The position numbers and the translations under genes are program-made. The notes below the pieces were generated by a model that made no database searches, had not been told where the DNA came from, and worked only from the letters and a program-made list of their open reading frames with translations. This document shows positions 8,735-18,772 of a stretch of DNA of 25,239 nucleotides, piece by piece. The first letter of the stretch is position 1; every line of letters begins with the position of its first letter. Source of the stretch: Thermoplasmatota archaeon (lineage in GTDB: Archaea > Thermoplasmatota > Thermoplasmata > Methanomassiliicoccales > Methanomassiliicoccaceae); contig JAKIXL010000006.1 of the NCBI GenBank assembly GCA_022709105.1, positions 1 through 25,239 of the forward strand, written 5' to 3'.

Positions 8735-9799
8735 ATGAAGGTCCGTTCCATGGAGGCGGGCTCGGCCTACACCGGCCGCCTGCCTCGCGGGTGCGTCCTG
8801 TGCCGCCAGGGCTCCAAGATGGTCCTGCTGGTCACCGGGAAATGCTCAACCGGCTGCTATTACTGCCCCCTGTCCCTGGAGAAGCGGGGGAAGGACGTCA
8901 CCTATGCCAACGAGCGCAAGGTGAGCTCGGACGGCGAGATCATGGACGAGGCGAGGACCATCGATGCGCAGGGCACCGGGATCACCGGCGGGGACCCCGT
9001 CGCCTGCCTCGAGAGGACGGTGCGCCTGGTCCGAGCGCTGAAGGAAGAGTTCGGCCCTCGGCATCATGTGCACCTCTACACCTCCTCCCTGGACCTTGAC
9101 GCGTTCCGGGCCCTGGAGGAGGCGGGCCTCGATGAGCTGAGGCTCCATCCTCCGAGGGAGAGGTGGAGCACGATGCAGGATGCCGGCATCGCAGAGTTCA
9201 AGCGCTCGTCGAAGATGAGGATCGGGCTGGAGGTGCCGGCGCTGCCCGGGGAGGGGGAGAAGCTCATGGAGCTGGTGGCCTTCGCCGCCGACGCCGGCCT
9301 CGATTTCGTCAACCTCAACGAGCTGGAGCTCTCCGAGGGCAACTGGGAGAAGCTGTCGGAGCGGGGCATGGACGTCAAGGATGGGGTTTCCTCGGCGATC
9401 AAGGGCAGCGAGGAGACCGCGCTCGAGGTCTTGGCCGCCGCGAAGCGGGTCCCGGTGCACTACTGCTCGTCTAGCTTCAAGGACTCGGTGCAGCTGAGGA
9501 AGCGGATCAAGCGCCGGGCGCTTCGCGTCGCGCTGCCGTCGGACATCATCACCGAGGAGGGGACGCTCCTCAAGGGCGTCGTGGAGGGGCCGGTGGACGA
9601 AATCGCCGCCATGCTCCGTGACAGGTTCGAGGTGCCACCGAAGCTGTTCAGAATGGACGCTGAAAAGAAAAGGGTTGAGGTGGCCCCGTGGGTGCTCGAA
9701 GAGATTTTCTCCGAGCTTCCCTACGAGTCCTTCCTGGTGGAGGAGTACCCCACCGCCGACAGGCTGGAAGTGGAGCGGGAACCGCTCAGGCCACGCTGA
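8735..9799 (+). CDS. Radical SAM protein of the COG2108 type (pyruvate formate-lyase activase-like)
   Basis: This 354-aa protein carries the radical SAM cluster motif CX3CX2C at C37, C41 and C44 (GKCSTGCYYCPLS). It should therefore bind a [4Fe-4S] cluster and cleave S-adenosylmethionine. A second pair (C20, C23 in RGCVLCRQG) lies just upstream, as is typical of the COG2108 family. GITGGDP is the equivalent of the GGE motif that holds SAM. Further family features are HVHLYTSSLD, LDELRLHPP and HYCSSSFKDSVQLRKR. The family is widespread in archaea, but its substrate is not known to me. The start at ATG 8735 fits the leaderless spacing from the TATA element; an ATG at 8750 is an alternative. Its stop lies inside the 3' end of nusA, so the two genes converge and overlap by 14 bases. 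Confidence 0.88.
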   Translation: MKVRSMEAGSAYTGRLPRGCVLCRQGSKMVLLVTGKCSTGCYYCPLSLEKRGKDVTYANERKVSSDGEIMDEARTIDAQGTGITGGDPVACLERTVRLVRALKEEFGPRHHVHLYTSSLDLDAFRALEEAGLDELRLHPPRERWSTMQDAGIAEFKRSSKMRIGLEVPALPGEGEKLMELVAFAADAGLDFVNLNELELSEGNWEKLSERGMDVKDGVSSAIKGSEETALEVLAAAKRVPVHYCSSSFKDSVQLRKRIKRRALRVALPSDIITEEGTLLKGVVEGPVDEIAAMLRDRFEVPPKLFRMDAEKKRVEVAPWVLEEIFSELPYESFLVEEYPTADRLEVEREPLRPR

Positions 9800-10214
9800 T
9801 GCTCTGGACGTTGTGGTGACGGTTCACGATGTCCCTGGCGATCTTGAGGTTGCGCCCGTTCTTGCCTATGGCGCGCCCCTTGACCTTGGGGTCCACGGTC
9901 ACCGTCGCGTGAACGACGTTCCCGCGGTTCTCTATCACCACGTTCTGCACGTTGTAGTTGTAGAACACGTTCCGGATGAACTTCTCCGGCTCATCGGAGT
10001 ACTCGATGACCTGGATGTTCTTTCCGGTCTGGTTCTTGAGGCGGATCACGTTCTCGCCGGCCTTGCCAACGGCCCGGTTGGCCTGGCCTGGCTCGACCAC
10101 GAAAACGAGCTTTTCCTCGGTCTCCATGCAGTCCTTGACCCTGGTCTTGGTCACCGCCTCGAAGAGGTTGATGTACCTCAGGGTGTCCTCGGTGAATGTA
10201 ATCTCAGCCGGCAT
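9786..10214 (-). CDS. nusA: Archaeal NusA-like transcription factor (two KH domains)
   Basis: This 142-aa RNA-binding protein is the archaeal NusA, usually encoded beside the RNA polymerase genes and thought to act in transcription elongation or termination. Unlike bacterial NusA it consists only of KH domains. Two GxxG loops are visible: VGKAGENV around residues 49-56 and IGKNGRNL around 116-123. The length is normal for the archaeal family. It starts four bases after the rpl30e stop, with a GTGATC SD-like sequence overlapping that stop. It is the last gene of the rpoH-rpoB-rpoA1-rpoA2-rpl30e-nusA operon here. Its final 14 bases overlap the end of the convergent radical SAM gene, leaving no room for a terminator between them. 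Confidence 0.93.
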   Translation of the reverse strand: MPAEITFTEDTLRYINLFEAVTKTRVKDCMETEEKLVFVVEPGQANRAVGKAGENVIRLKNQTGKNIQVIEYSDEPEKFIRNVFYNYNVQNVVIENRGNVVHATVTVDPKVKGRAIGKNGRNLKIARDIVNRHHNVQSISVA

Positions 10215-10218
10215 AGGA

Positions 10219-10497
10219 TCACAACGAAAGGATGTTGGAGGTGCCCTTGTCGATGACCGCCAAGGCGGACACCGAGAACGGCTTCCCGCACAGAGCCCCT
10301 AGCTCCATGTTGGTACCCTCAAACTTGACAACCTTGATGCTGTGGTTTCCAGATCTGAGGAACTCACTCGGGCAGTTGTCAGCGAAGATGACCATCTTGG
10401 CCGCCCCGCTGTTGACCGCCTTCTCTGCCTGCTGCACGCCGTAGACCACCTTGCCGGTGGTCGCAGCGGCCTTTATCGCTCTTCCCAAATCTATCAT
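10219..10497 (-). CDS. rpl30e: Ribosomal protein eL30 (L30e-like)
   Basis: This 92-aa protein belongs to the L7Ae/L30e/S12e/Gadd45 fold. It should bind rRNA as part of the large ribosomal subunit. Recognisable features are the N-terminal helix [18 protein letters not shown], the [11 protein letters not shown] strand-loop and the C-terminal [15 protein letters not shown]. In archaea this gene typically sits between rpoA2 and nusA, exactly as here. Its ATG overlaps the TGA of rpoA2 as ATGA, so translation is probably coupled. It is slightly short for the family but looks complete. Confidence 0.93.
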   Translation of the reverse strand: MIDLGRAIKAAATTGKVVYGVQQAEKAVNSGAAKMVIFADNCPSEFLRSGNHSIKVVKFEGTNMELGALCGKPFSVSALAVIDKGTSNILSL

Positions 10498-11972
10498 TGG
10501 TTTGCCTCCTTGGGCCTCTTCTTGGGCTCGTACACCAGGTTGACAGCACCTGTCCCCAGCGTCACCGGTTGCCCCACGATGATGTTCTCCGCCACTCCGT
10601 CCAGATCGTCCGTCTCACCGGTGAGGGCGGCGTGGAGCAGGTGGGTGGCAGTGATCTCGAACGCGGCCCTCGCGAGCACGCTCGACTTCCTGCCGGAGAT
10701 CCCATGCCGGCCGATAGCCTTGACGTCGCCGTCATTGGTCATCAGGTCGGCCACGAGCATGATGTGCCGGATATCGACGGTAAGGCCCTGCTCTTCCAGG
10801 GTCCTCGACGCCTCGTGGATGATGGAGTTCCGGGCCGCCTCCACCCCCAGGACGTCATATATCTCTTGGATCGAGTTGGTGGTGGTCCTCGTGCGGTCCA
10901 CCTTTTCCTCGGCCAGCACATCGCGCAGGTTTGACCCCGCGGTATAGATGACGTACTCGCCGTTGGGCTGCCTCCTAAGGATGGCCCTCTCGATGCCGTC
11001 AAGACCCTGGATGACAGCGTCCCTGGTCGCCTGGACGATCCCCTGGAGCTTCTTGAAGCTCGGCTCGTCCGAGGTCACCACGATATACTGCCGGGCCTTG
11101 TCCTCGGCATCCTCCTCCAGCTTCACCTGGCCGCGGAGGCGGCGGTCCTTGTTCAGCCGCTCCACAATCTGTTCCGGGGTGATGCCCTTCTGGTCCATCT
11201 TGGACGTGTCCGGGTGGACTATCACCTTCATGTTGACGATGTCCGTCTCGATGTCGGCGATGTCCAGCAGGGTGGTCTTCTCGATGCGGGAGGCGACCCT
11301 GCGCACCTCCTCGACGCTCTCGCGGAACTCTGGCCGGATGTACACGGTCATCATCGGCGTAGAGGGAACGCGGCGGGCGTCCACGATCTCGATGAGGCGC
11401 GGAAGCCCTAGAGTGACGTTGATCTCGGCGACACCTGCGTAGTGGAAGGTACGCATGGTCATCTGGGTGCCGGGTTCACCTATGGACTGGGCGGCCAGGA
11501 TGCCGGCCGACTCGTTGGCGTCCATCTTGTGGAGTTCATACTTCTCCGACGCCCGCTTGAGGATCTCCCTGATCTTGACCTCGGGGATGTCGGCGCCTTC
11601 CAGGCGCTCGCCGATAGTGACCACTACCCGGCGCGGGAGCTCCAAGCCGAGGTCGTCGAGCATGTCGTTGAGCTTGGCCTCGATTTCGGTGACCGGTTTG
11701 GCCTTGACCACCCGGTGGAACTCGACCTTCTTGGCCGGCTCGGCGGCCTGCTCCTTCTTCGCCGCTTTCTTGCTGCCCGACTCCTTCTTGGTCTTCCCGA
11801 GCTTGTTGAGAGTGTCCGCGGCCTGATCCTCGCTCAGGCCGAGGGACATGAGGTCCGCGGGGCTGGCGGATGCTATGTCGGAAATGCTGTTGTATCCCTG
11901 GAGGAGCTTGTCGGCGATCGCCGCCTCGATGTTCCTCCTCAGCAATGCGTTGAACGTGTCCTTGCGGGCCAT
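10494..11972 (-). CDS. rpoA2: DNA-directed RNA polymerase subunit A'' with N-terminal extension
   Basis: This 492-aa protein is the C-terminal part of the archaeal largest polymerase subunit. It supplies the trigger loop and part of the jaw and clamp. The highly conserved [20 protein letters not shown] begins near residue 158, followed by [19 protein letters not shown]. The end shows [19 protein letters not shown]. The family is usually near 380-400 aa. The excess is N-terminal: residues 1-60 look like a helix-hairpin-helix fold of the RadA/Rad51 N-terminal type ([20 protein letters not shown], then [15 protein letters not shown]). A Lys/Ala-rich linker (61-82) follows before the canonical region. 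No intein is present. Its ATG shares one base with the rpoA1 stop (TGATG), and its own stop overlaps rpl30e. Confidence 0.96.
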   Translation of the reverse strand: MARKDTFNALLRRNIEAAIADKLLQGYNSISDIASASPADLMSLGLSEDQAADTLNKLGKTKKESGSKKAAKKEQAAEPAKKVEFHRVVKAKPVTEIEAKLNDMLDDLGLELPRRVVVTIGERLEGADIPEVKIREILKRASEKYELHKMDANESAGILAAQSIGEPGTQMTMRTFHYAGVAEINVTLGLPRLIEIVDARRVPSTPMMTVYIRPEFRESVEEVRRVASRIEKTTLLDIADIETDIVNMKVIVHPDTSKMDQKGITPEQIVERLNKDRRLRGQVKLEEDAEDKARQYIVVTSDEPSFKKLQGIVQATRDAVIQGLDGIERAILRRQPNGEYVIYTAGSNLRDVLAEEKVDRTRTTTNSIQEIYDVLGVEAARNSIIHEASRTLEEQGLTVDIRHIMLVADLMTNDGDVKAIGRHGISGRKSSVLARAAFEITATHLLHAALTGETDDLDGVAENIIVGQPVTLGTGAVNLVYEPKKRPKEANQ

Positions 11973-14761
11973 CAGTCATCACCTCCGCCGCCGCCGGCAT
12001 CGTACTCAGGCTCCTCGGCCTCCTCCTCCTCCATCGTCTCCATCAGGTCCTTCTCGATGGTGGCGTAGCCGGAGAGCTTCTTCTCCTCGATGCGAGCCAG
12101 GGCCTCGGCGTCCTCGCCCAGCACCTCGGAAAGTATATCGTCCACGTCCACCGCGTCGCCCTGGACGCTGCGGCAGGGGTCCACTCCGTCCTCTCCGTAG
12201 CGCAGCTGGACGATGATGTCCGCGGTGTTGCGGACGGTACCGTCCTGCTTAAGCTTGAGGTCCTCCAGCGCGCTGATGAGACGGCGCTGCATGTAACCCG
12301 ACCTCGAGGTACGCACGGCCGTGTCCACGAGACCCTCGCGGCCGCCCATGGAGTGGAAGAAGAACTCCGTGGGAGTGAGCCCGCTCTTATAAGAGTTCTG
12401 CACGAACCCCTTGGCCTCGGCGCCCAGATCGCCCTTCTTGAAGTGAGGCAGCGTCCGGTTCCAGTACCCTCTGGACAGCCTCTCGCCGCGGACGGCCTGC
12501 TGGCCGATGCAGCCGGCCATCTGGGACAGGTTGAGCATGGAGCCCCTGGCGCCTGATCGGGCCATGATGACCGCGGAGTTCTCCATACCCAGGTGGCGGC
12601 CGGCGATCTGACCGGCCTCGTCCCTGGCGCGCCCCAGCACCTTCATGACCTCGACCTCCAGGGTCTCGTCCAGAGAGCGGCCGGGCAACTGCTCGAGGAT
12701 GCCCTCGCGGTACGCCTGCACGAACTCCGATACTCGGCGGACAGCGTCGGTCAGCACCTCCTTGATCTGTATGGACGCCTCCTCGGGAATGTCCTCGTCG
12801 TCGATGCCGGTGGTGAACCCGTGCACCATGATCGCCCCGATGGCCAGCTTGGTGACGTTGTCCAGGAACTCCCGCGAGGCGTCGGCGCCGTAGTCGCGGG
12901 TGATCTTGTCCAGGATCTTGCCCTTGAAGGAGCCGATGGCCTTCTCGTCGATGGTGCCGGTGATCAGCTTGCCCTTGCGTATCTTGACGTACGCGTCGAG
13001 GTCGCAGTCCTCCTTCTTGCACACCGCGCAGTTGCGGCAGATGGACGCCTTGAAGGTTATGTGGAAGTCCTCCGGGAGGACCAGCGAGAACAGCTGGTGT
13101 CCGGTCCAGTACTCCTTCCCGTCCACCACCACGGGCGCGGGAAGCTCGTCGTGCTTCACCTTGGACAGGATGCTCAGCGTCTCCTTCTTGTCGAAACGAG
13201 GGTTCATGTGGGTGAGCAGGAAGGTCCCGGTGATGTGATCGTGGATGGCACCGATGACCGGGCCTCCGAACCTCGGGGACAGGATATGCTCCTGCACCCT
13301 CATCAGGATCATCGCCTCAGCGCGGGCCTCGTCGCTCTGCAGCACGTGCAGGTTCATCTCGTCGCCGTCGAAGTCGGCGTTGTACGGCGGGCACACGCAA
13401 AGGTTGAACCGGAAGGTCTTCCACGGCATCACCCGCACGGTGTGGGCCATCATGGACATGCGGTGCAGGGACGGCTGCCGGTTGAAGAGCACCACGTCCT
13501 TGTCCATAAGGTGGCGCTCCACGATGTATCCGACCTCAAGACCCTCGGCGATCGATTCTGCGTTCCGGTCGGTCACCTTCATCCTGCGCCCGTCGGAGCG
13601 GATCACGTAGTTCACGCCGGGGACGTACCTGTCGTCCACCCGGGGCGGGTTCGCTCCGCCCTTGACCATGTTCCTCAGGAACTCGAGGTTGGACTTCGTC
13701 ACGTGCACTGGCACGGTGAGCTCTCTCGCCGCTTCCTCAGGTACGCCGACCTCATTGATCGAGAGCGAGGGGTCTGGGGAGATCACGGTACGGGCCGAGA
13801 AGTTCACGCGCTTCCCGGAAAGGTTGGAACGGAAGCGGCCCTCCTTGCCCTTGAGCCTCTGCACGAGCGTCTTGAGCGGCCGGCCGGAGCGATGCCTGGC
13901 CGGCGGGATGCCGGAGGTCTGGTTGTCGAAGTACGTGGTGACGTGGTACTGCAACAGCTCCCACAGGTCCTCCACGATTAGCTGGGGGGCGCCGGCGTCA
14001 CGGTTCTCCCGCAGCCTCTGGTTGATCCTCAGGACGTCCACCAGCTTGTGGGTGAGATCGTCCTCGGACCGGTCGCCGGACTCCAGTGTGATGGACGGCC
14101 GCACGGTGACGGGCGGAACCGCCAGAGCGGTCAGAACCATCCACTCCGGGCGGCAGGAGTTGGGATCGATGCCCAGAGGAGGAAGGTCCTCGTCGGGAAT
14201 GCGCTCCAGCCGCTCCCTGACCTCCTTGGGGGTCAGCTTGTGGCCGTCCTCGCGGAAGGTGGTCGGCTTGTCCAAAGTGATCTTTCCCTGCTCCTGGCCG
14301 CAGTAGGGGCATATGGTGTTCTTGGACGCGTCCTTGGCCGTTCCCTTGGCCAGCAGGCGGTAGTCGATCGCGTCGCCGCCCAGGTCGTCCATGTCCGCCC
14401 ACTCCTGGGCCTTGCGCTGCGCTTCCTCCTTGGTCATCAGGAGATGGCCGCAGGTCTTGCAGGTGGACTGCAGCAGCTTCTTGATCTCCTTGACCAGGCC
14501 GACGTGGATGACCGGCATGGCCAGGTCTATGTGGCCGAAGTGCCCGGGGCACTCGTCCACCTTGTTCCCGCAGGTCTTGCACCGCAGACCCGGCTCTATG
14601 ACCCCCAGGTGAGGGTCCATGAGGCCCATGTCGATCGGGAAGCCGTCATCATCGTAGGTGTCCGCGGTGATGACCTTGGTGGCGGACATCTTCCTGACCT
14701 CATCGGGCGACAGTGTCGAGAACTTGATCGAACCGATCCTCTTTGAAACGCCTCGCATCAT
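11972..14761 (-). CDS. rpoA1: DNA-directed RNA polymerase subunit A'
   Basis: This is the catalytic N-terminal part of the largest subunit, 929 aa from the chosen start. The metal-binding active-site motif [12 protein letters not shown] has its three aspartates at 463, 465 and 467. N-terminal zinc ligands are C61, C64, C71 and H74, with further pairs at C101/C104 and C151/C154. [20 protein letters not shown] marks the bridge-helix region. A four-cysteine cluster lies at 575, 578, 581 and 586, and the tail is acidic and Gly-rich. The frame is open 60 codons further upstream, but that part lies inside rpoB. The start at 14761 is chosen because GGAGG lies seven bases upstream, the ATG overlaps the rpoB TGA (ATGA), and homologous sequence begins there. 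A second ATG follows immediately at 14758. Confidence 0.96.
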   Translation of the reverse strand: MMRGVSKRIGSIKFSTLSPDEVRKMSATKVITADTYDDDGFPIDMGLMDPHLGVIEPGLRCKTCGNKVDECPGHFGHIDLAMPVIHVGLVKEIKKLLQSTCKTCGHLLMTKEEAQRKAQEWADMDDLGGDAIDYRLLAKGTAKDASKNTICPYCGQEQGKITLDKPTTFREDGHKLTPKEVRERLERIPDEDLPPLGIDPNSCRPEWMVLTALAVPPVTVRPSITLESGDRSEDDLTHKLVDVLRINQRLRENRDAGAPQLIVEDLWELLQYHVTTYFDNQTSGIPPARHRSGRPLKTLVQRLKGKEGRFRSNLSGKRVNFSARTVISPDPSLSINEVGVPEEAARELTVPVHVTKSNLEFLRNMVKGGANPPRVDDRYVPGVNYVIRSDGRRMKVTDRNAESIAEGLEVGYIVERHLMDKDVVLFNRQPSLHRMSMMAHTVRVMPWKTFRFNLCVCPPYNADFDGDEMNLHVLQSDEARAEAMILMRVQEHILSPRFGGPVIGAIHDHITGTFLLTHMNPRFDKKETLSILSKVKHDELPAPVVVDGKEYWTGHQLFSLVLPEDFHITFKASICRNCAVCKKEDCDLDAYVKIRKGKLITGTIDEKAIGSFKGKILDKITRDYGADASREFLDNVTKLAIGAIMVHGFTTGIDDEDIPEEASIQIKEVLTDAVRRVSEFVQAYREGILEQLPGRSLDETLEVEVMKVLGRARDEAGQIAGRHLGMENSAVIMARSGARGSMLNLSQMAGCIGQQAVRGERLSRGYWNRTLPHFKKGDLGAEAKGFVQNSYKSGLTPTEFFFHSMGGREGLVDTAVRTSRSGYMQRRLISALEDLKLKQDGTVRNTADIIVQLRYGEDGVDPCRSVQGDAVDVDDILSEVLGEDAEALARIEEKKLSGYATIEKDLMETMEEEEAEEPEYDAGGGGGDD

Positions 14762-17700
14762 CTTAGGTCCTCCAGCTGAAGGCGCATGACGACGCCAAGT
14801 GACAGCAGCTCGTCGAGCAGCAGCTTGAACGCATAGCTTGTCTGGACGAGGTGCACGTTGGTGTTGTTGCCGCACACCGGACAGCGGATGGCGCCCCGGC
14901 GGTCCATCATGGCGATGTGACCGCAGGCGGGGTTGCCGCATACGTATAGGAACGTGCCGTCGGACTCGTCGAGCAGCCGGTCCTTGATGACCATGGCCGC
15001 GCCGTGCCCGATGAGGCAGTCCCTCTCCATCTCACCGAACCTGAGACCGCCCTGGCGGGAGCGGCCCTCGGTCGGCTGCCTGGTTAATATCTGCACCGGG
15101 CCGCGGGAACGCACGTGCATCTTCCCCGACACCATGTGGTGCAGCTTCTGGTAGTAGATCACCCCGGTAAAGATCTCGGCCTCGATCCTCTTACCGGACT
15201 GGCCATCGTACATGACCTCCTTTCCGGTGGTGTTGAAGCCTGCTCGGCCCAGGGCCTCGCGCAGTGCCTCCTCCTTCTCCCCCGAGAATGCGGTGCCGTC
15301 GATCGAGCGCGCTTCCATCGCCCCGACCTTGCCGCCGATCATCTCCAGGACGTGGGCGACGGTCATGCGCGATGGTATGGCGTGGGGATTGATCACCAGG
15401 TCCGGCGTCACCCCGTCGCAAGTGAACGGCATGTCCTCCTGGGGCACGATGAGGCCGACCACGCCCTTCTGCCCGTGCCGGGACGCGAACTTGTCCCCGA
15501 GCTCAGGGACCCTCTCGTCCCTGACCTTGACCTTCACGAGACGGGACCCGTTCTCCGACTCGGTGAGCATGACCGAGTCTACCCAGCCGCTCTCTCCCGG
15601 CCGGATGGTGATGGAGGTCTCCCTCCTCTTCTGCGGGGTGAGGAAGTCCGTTTCCTCCTCCAAGAACCTTGGCGGGGAGGTCTTGCCGACCAGCACGTCG
15701 CCGCCGGAGACCAGCGTTTCCGGCGAGATCAGGCCGTCCTCGCCCAGGTTGGCGTAGGACAGGTCGGTTCGCGCTCCGCGCACGTCCGGTGAGGGGATCT
15801 CGAAGTGGTCCTCCTGCCCTCCGGGATACCGGCGCTCCTCGGCGCGGTAGGTCCGGAGGAAGGATGAGCGGCCAAGGCCGCGCTCTATGGACGCCCTGTT
15901 GAGGATCAGGGCGTCCTCCATGTTGTATCCGTGGTATGATATGACGGCGACGACGAAGTTCTGGCCCGCCGGACGGTCGTTGAACGCCACGAAGTCCATC
16001 GGTTTGGTCTGCACCATGGGCTTCTGCGGGTAGTGCAGGATGTGTCCCCTGGTATCAGGGCGCTTACGATAGTTGGTGCAGCTCAGGCCCAGCGACTGCT
16101 TGGCCATTCCCGAGCCCATGGTCACCCGCGGGGAGGAGTCGTGCTCGGGGTACGGCACCACGCCGGCGGCCACTCCCAGGATGACCATGGGGTCGACCTC
16201 CATGTGGGTGTTCTCCGAGGTTATCAGCAGCGGGACCTTCATCTCCCCGCCGCAGTGCTTGCACCTCACGACCGCGTCTCCGGTCTCCGCACCGGGGTTC
16301 ATCCAATCGACATCGGTCGGCGACAGCGCGCGGGCGCAGGAGGCGCATCTCTCCGGTGACTCGAACGGCTCGACCGCCACCAGGGAATCCTCTTCCTCCT
16401 CGGCATCTATCCATTCCATAACGCCCTCGCGCAACAGGTCGGCCCACTTGACCTTCCCGTCCCGGATGTCCTCGATGTGCTTGCGGGTGATGACCGGGCG
16501 GCCCTCCTGGACCACGAGCAGAGGGCGGCGCAGGCGGCCCTCGTCGCAGTTGATGATGACCTCGCTCATCTCCTCGTCGTAGCGGATGTTGATCTCGTTG
16601 GACAATAGTCCTTGACGCCTGCCGGCACGGATCTCCGACACCAGCACGCGGGGGTTCTCGATGTATCCGACCAGGTCGCCGTTAACGTACACCTTCGCCC
16701 CGGTGACGGCCTCGCCTGCCTTGACCTCGACCACGCCGCGGTCTCGGAGGAGCCATTGCACGTCCTCCTCGCGGAAGCCCTCGGACACGTCGATGATCAG
16801 GGCGGCGTTCTTGACCAGGCCGCAGTTCTGGCCCTCGGGGGTCTCGTTCGGACACAAACGGCCCCACTGAGTGGGATGCAGGTCACGGGCCTCGAAGTGA
16901 GGCTGGGAGCGCGTGAGCGATGAGGTCACCCTCCTCAAGTGGGACAGGGTGCTCATGTTGGACGTGCGGTCCAGCAGCTGCGACACGCCGGCCCGGCCGC
17001 CGACCCAGTTGCCGGTGGCGAGCGCGTGCAGCAGGCGGTGCGTCAATAGGTCCGGCCTTATGGCCGAGCCGATGCGAAGGTCCTTCTTCCTTGCGAACGA
17101 ACGCTCCAGCTGGTACTTCAGATCCTTCATCAGGTTTGTGAAGGCGACCCGGAACAGGTCCTCCATGAGGTCCCCCGACAGCTTCAGCCGCTTGTTCGCG
17201 TAGTGGTCCTTGTCGTCCTCCTTCCTCATGCCGATGCTCAGCTCCAGCACGGAGCGGGCGATACGGCCCAGGAAGTAGGCCTTCTTGATGCGGTCGTCCT
17301 TGGTGTCCCCGAGGTGGGGCAGCAGGGAGCGGTCGATGATGGACTCGACCTTCTTCTCCCGGTACTCGCGAGCCTGGCCAGTGGCGAACTTGCGCTCCAG
17401 GTAGTTGAGGGCGTCCTCGGTGGTGAACACGCCGTTGGGAGGGTACAGCTTCTTGTCGTGGCACTCCTCGATGTTGGCGTACACGATGTTGGCCATGTCC
17501 GGCACGCTGACGATGGCGTCGTAGATCTCCTTGTCGTTCTCCATCCCCAGGGCCTTCATCAGGATGACGAGTGGGATCTGCCCGGAGGCCGCCGGCACGG
17601 TGACCATGAGGATGCCGTCCTTCTTCTTCTCCACCAGGGTAAGGGCCCGATACCCTTCTTTCTGAGAGAAGACCTTGGCGACCTCAAGCTGGGTGCCGTA

Positions 17701-18357
17701 GCGCTCGTTGTACTCGACCATGACCCGGTTGGGAGCGAGGTCCTCAAGGGATATCAGCACCCGCTCGGTCCCGCCGATGATGAAGTATCCGCCGGGGTCC
17801 GCGGGGTCCTCGCCGGCCTCGATGAGCTTCTCGCGGTACTCGGACTCGGTGAGCTCCCGCTCATCCTCCATGCTCTCCTTGTAGAGGTTGCATCGCTTTG
17901 ACCGGAGCATGATCGGCAGGTCGCCGATGTGCACCTTCTCCGGTTCTTTCTCGATGCCGTCCTCGATTATGGTGAAATCCAGCTCGATCGGCGCCAGGTA
18001 GTTGAGGTTCCTCAGCCTCGCCTCCATGGGCGTCAGCTTGTGCGTCGCCCCGTTGGCCTCCCTTACCACGGGGTTGAGGATGCGTATGGTGGGCCGGCTG
18101 TATTGCGGATCGATGGTGCCGGTCTTCTCGTCCCTGCGCCTTCCGACCCTGATTTCGACCTTGCGGCCGTCGGTACGGTCCTGCTCCAGCCTGATTATCC
18201 CCCTGCTGGTATCGTCCGCCGAGACCCTCAGGTTGTCCACGATCTTCTGCATCCGACTGTTGGGATTGTCCATCGTGGACAGGAAATCGTTGAAGCTGGA
18301 GATGTGATGGTTGACGATGGACCGGTCCTTGAAATAGAGTTCTATAAGATCACGCAA
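14758..18357 (-). CDS. rpoB: DNA-directed RNA polymerase subunit B (undivided)
   Basis: This 1199-aa second-largest subunit is a single chain, whereas most methanogens and haloarchaea split it into B'' and B'. Landmarks in order are [20 protein letters not shown] (about 190), [16 protein letters not shown] (about 505), [20 protein letters not shown] (about 805), [14 protein letters not shown] and the C-terminal zinc ribbon (C1140, C1145, C1159, C1162). An additional four-cysteine segment (C671, C674, C699, C702) follows the DAEEEED stretch. I do not expect it in standard archaeal B subunits. The start codon is TTG 18357, seven bases after the rpoH stop. The strong SD GGGGTGAG covers that stop, and homologous sequence ([15 protein letters not shown]) begins at once, so the TTG is well supported. 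Confidence 0.96.
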   Translation of the reverse strand: MRDLIELYFKDRSIVNHHISSFNDFLSTMDNPNSRMQKIVDNLRVSADDTSRGIIRLEQDRTDGRKVEIRVGRRRDEKTGTIDPQYSRPTIRILNPVVREANGATHKLTPMEARLRNLNYLAPIELDFTIIEDGIEKEPEKVHIGDLPIMLRSKRCNLYKESMEDERELTESEYREKLIEAGEDPADPGGYFIIGGTERVLISLEDLAPNRVMVEYNERYGTQLEVAKVFSQKEGYRALTLVEKKKDGILMVTVPAASGQIPLVILMKALGMENDKEIYDAIVSVPDMANIVYANIEECHDKKLYPPNGVFTTEDALNYLERKFATGQAREYREKKVESIIDRSLLPHLGDTKDDRIKKAYFLGRIARSVLELSIGMRKEDDKDHYANKRLKLSGDLMEDLFRVAFTNLMKDLKYQLERSFARKKDLRIGSAIRPDLLTHRLLHALATGNWVGGRAGVSQLLDRTSNMSTLSHLRRVTSSLTRSQPHFEARDLHPTQWGRLCPNETPEGQNCGLVKNAALIIDVSEGFREEDVQWLLRDRGVVEVKAGEAVTGAKVYVNGDLVGYIENPRVLVSEIRAGRRQGLLSNEINIRYDEEMSEVIINCDEGRLRRPLLVVQEGRPVITRKHIEDIRDGKVKWADLLREGVMEWIDAEEEEDSLVAVEPFESPERCASCARALSPTDVDWMNPGAETGDAVVRCKHCGGEMKVPLLITSENTHMEVDPMVILGVAAGVVPYPEHDSSPRVTMGSGMAKQSLGLSCTNYRKRPDTRGHILHYPQKPMVQTKPMDFVAFNDRPAGQNFVVAVISYHGYNMEDALILNRASIERGLGRSSFLRTYRAEERRYPGGQEDHFEIPSPDVRGARTDLSYANLGEDGLISPETLVSGGDVLVGKTSPPRFLEEETDFLTPQKRRETSITIRPGESGWVDSVMLTESENGSRLVKVKVRDERVPELGDKFASRHGQKGVVGLIVPQEDMPFTCDGVTPDLVINPHAIPSRMTVAHVLEMIGGKVGAMEARSIDGTAFSGEKEEALREALGRAGFNTTGKEVMYDGQSGKRIEAEIFTGVIYYQKLHHMVSGKMHVRSRGPVQILTRQPTEGRSRQGGLRFGEMERDCLIGHGAAMVIKDRLLDESDGTFLYVCGNPACGHIAMMDRRGAIRCPVCGNNTNVHLVQTSYAFKLLLDELLSLGVVMRLQLEDLR

Positions 18358-18363
18358 TTCGTT

Positions 18364-18371
18364 CTCACCCC
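18364..18371 (-). promoter_or_regulatory. Ribosome binding site that fixes the TTG start of rpoB
   Basis: GGGGTGAG overlaps the rpoH stop codon and ends six bases before TTG 18357. No ATG or GTG is in frame nearby upstream. This SD is therefore the main evidence for the unusual TTG start. Confidence 0.75.
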
Positions 18372-18637
18372 TTGAGCTCCTTGCTTATTACAAGGCGATA
18401 TACTATGAACTCCTCGGCGGTGTCGCTCTTTCTTCTGATCTGGATTATCCTGCCGGGATGTATCGGTCCCTCTATGCGCTCCAAGAGCCGGATGCAGGCA
18501 TCGTCCCTCCGGATCTTCGGCAACTGGTCCCTGGTTATCTTCAAATCGGCCAAGATCTTCTCGGCCTCCTGCTCCGAGAGCAGGGAATGTTCTGGCACGA
18601 GATCGTGCTCCAAGACGTTCAAATCCGACTCTACCAC
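18365..18637 (-). CDS. rpoH: DNA-directed RNA polymerase subunit H
   Basis: This 90-aa protein is the small archaeal subunit homologous to the C-terminal domain of eukaryotic Rpb5, which contributes to the jaw of the enzyme. The family signature is clear: [17 protein letters not shown], then LPKIRRDDA and [20 protein letters not shown]. The start is GTG 18637, preceded by GAGGTGATC, a near-perfect complement of the archaeal 16S rRNA 3' end. It is the first gene of the polymerase operon. A TATA-like CTTTTATT lies near 18691-18700. The upstream tRNA gene is on the same strand, so read-through from it is also possible. Confidence 0.95.
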   Translation of the reverse strand: MVESDLNVLEHDLVPEHSLLSEQEAEKILADLKITRDQLPKIRRDDACIRLLERIEGPIHPGRIIQIRRKSDTAEEFIVYRLVISKELKG

Positions 18638-18640
18638 CTA

Positions 18641-18649
18641 GATCACCTC
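18641..18649 (-). promoter_or_regulatory. Strong ribosome binding site of rpoH
   Basis: GAGGTGATC matches the anti-SD of archaeal 16S rRNA over nine bases and sits three bases before the GTG start at 18637. It decides for the GTG, since no ATG lies at this end of the frame. Confidence 0.8.
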
Positions 18650-18690
18650 GCCCGTTGTCAATGGAAAATGGTTTTGACTAAGAGTCAGGT

Positions 18691-18700
18691 CAATAAAAGA
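18691..18700 (-). promoter_or_regulatory. TATA box of the RNA polymerase operon
   Basis: The minus strand reads TCTTTTATTG, about 54-63 bases before the rpoH start. Transcription would begin near 18670, giving a leader of roughly 30 bases that contains the SD. It lies between the tRNA 3' end and rpoH. Confidence 0.55.
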
Positions 18701-18772
18701 CTGCCGCGCTGGCTTCCCGAACGTTTTACCTTCCATCGTTCCTCTCCCATTTCCAGGGCGGGCCCGCGGGGA

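Noticed and set aside
14762..14941. Sixty-codon N-terminal extension of rpoA1
   Set aside because: The segment is an out-of-frame reading of the rpoB C-terminal zinc ribbon. SD spacing and homology favour the start at 14761.
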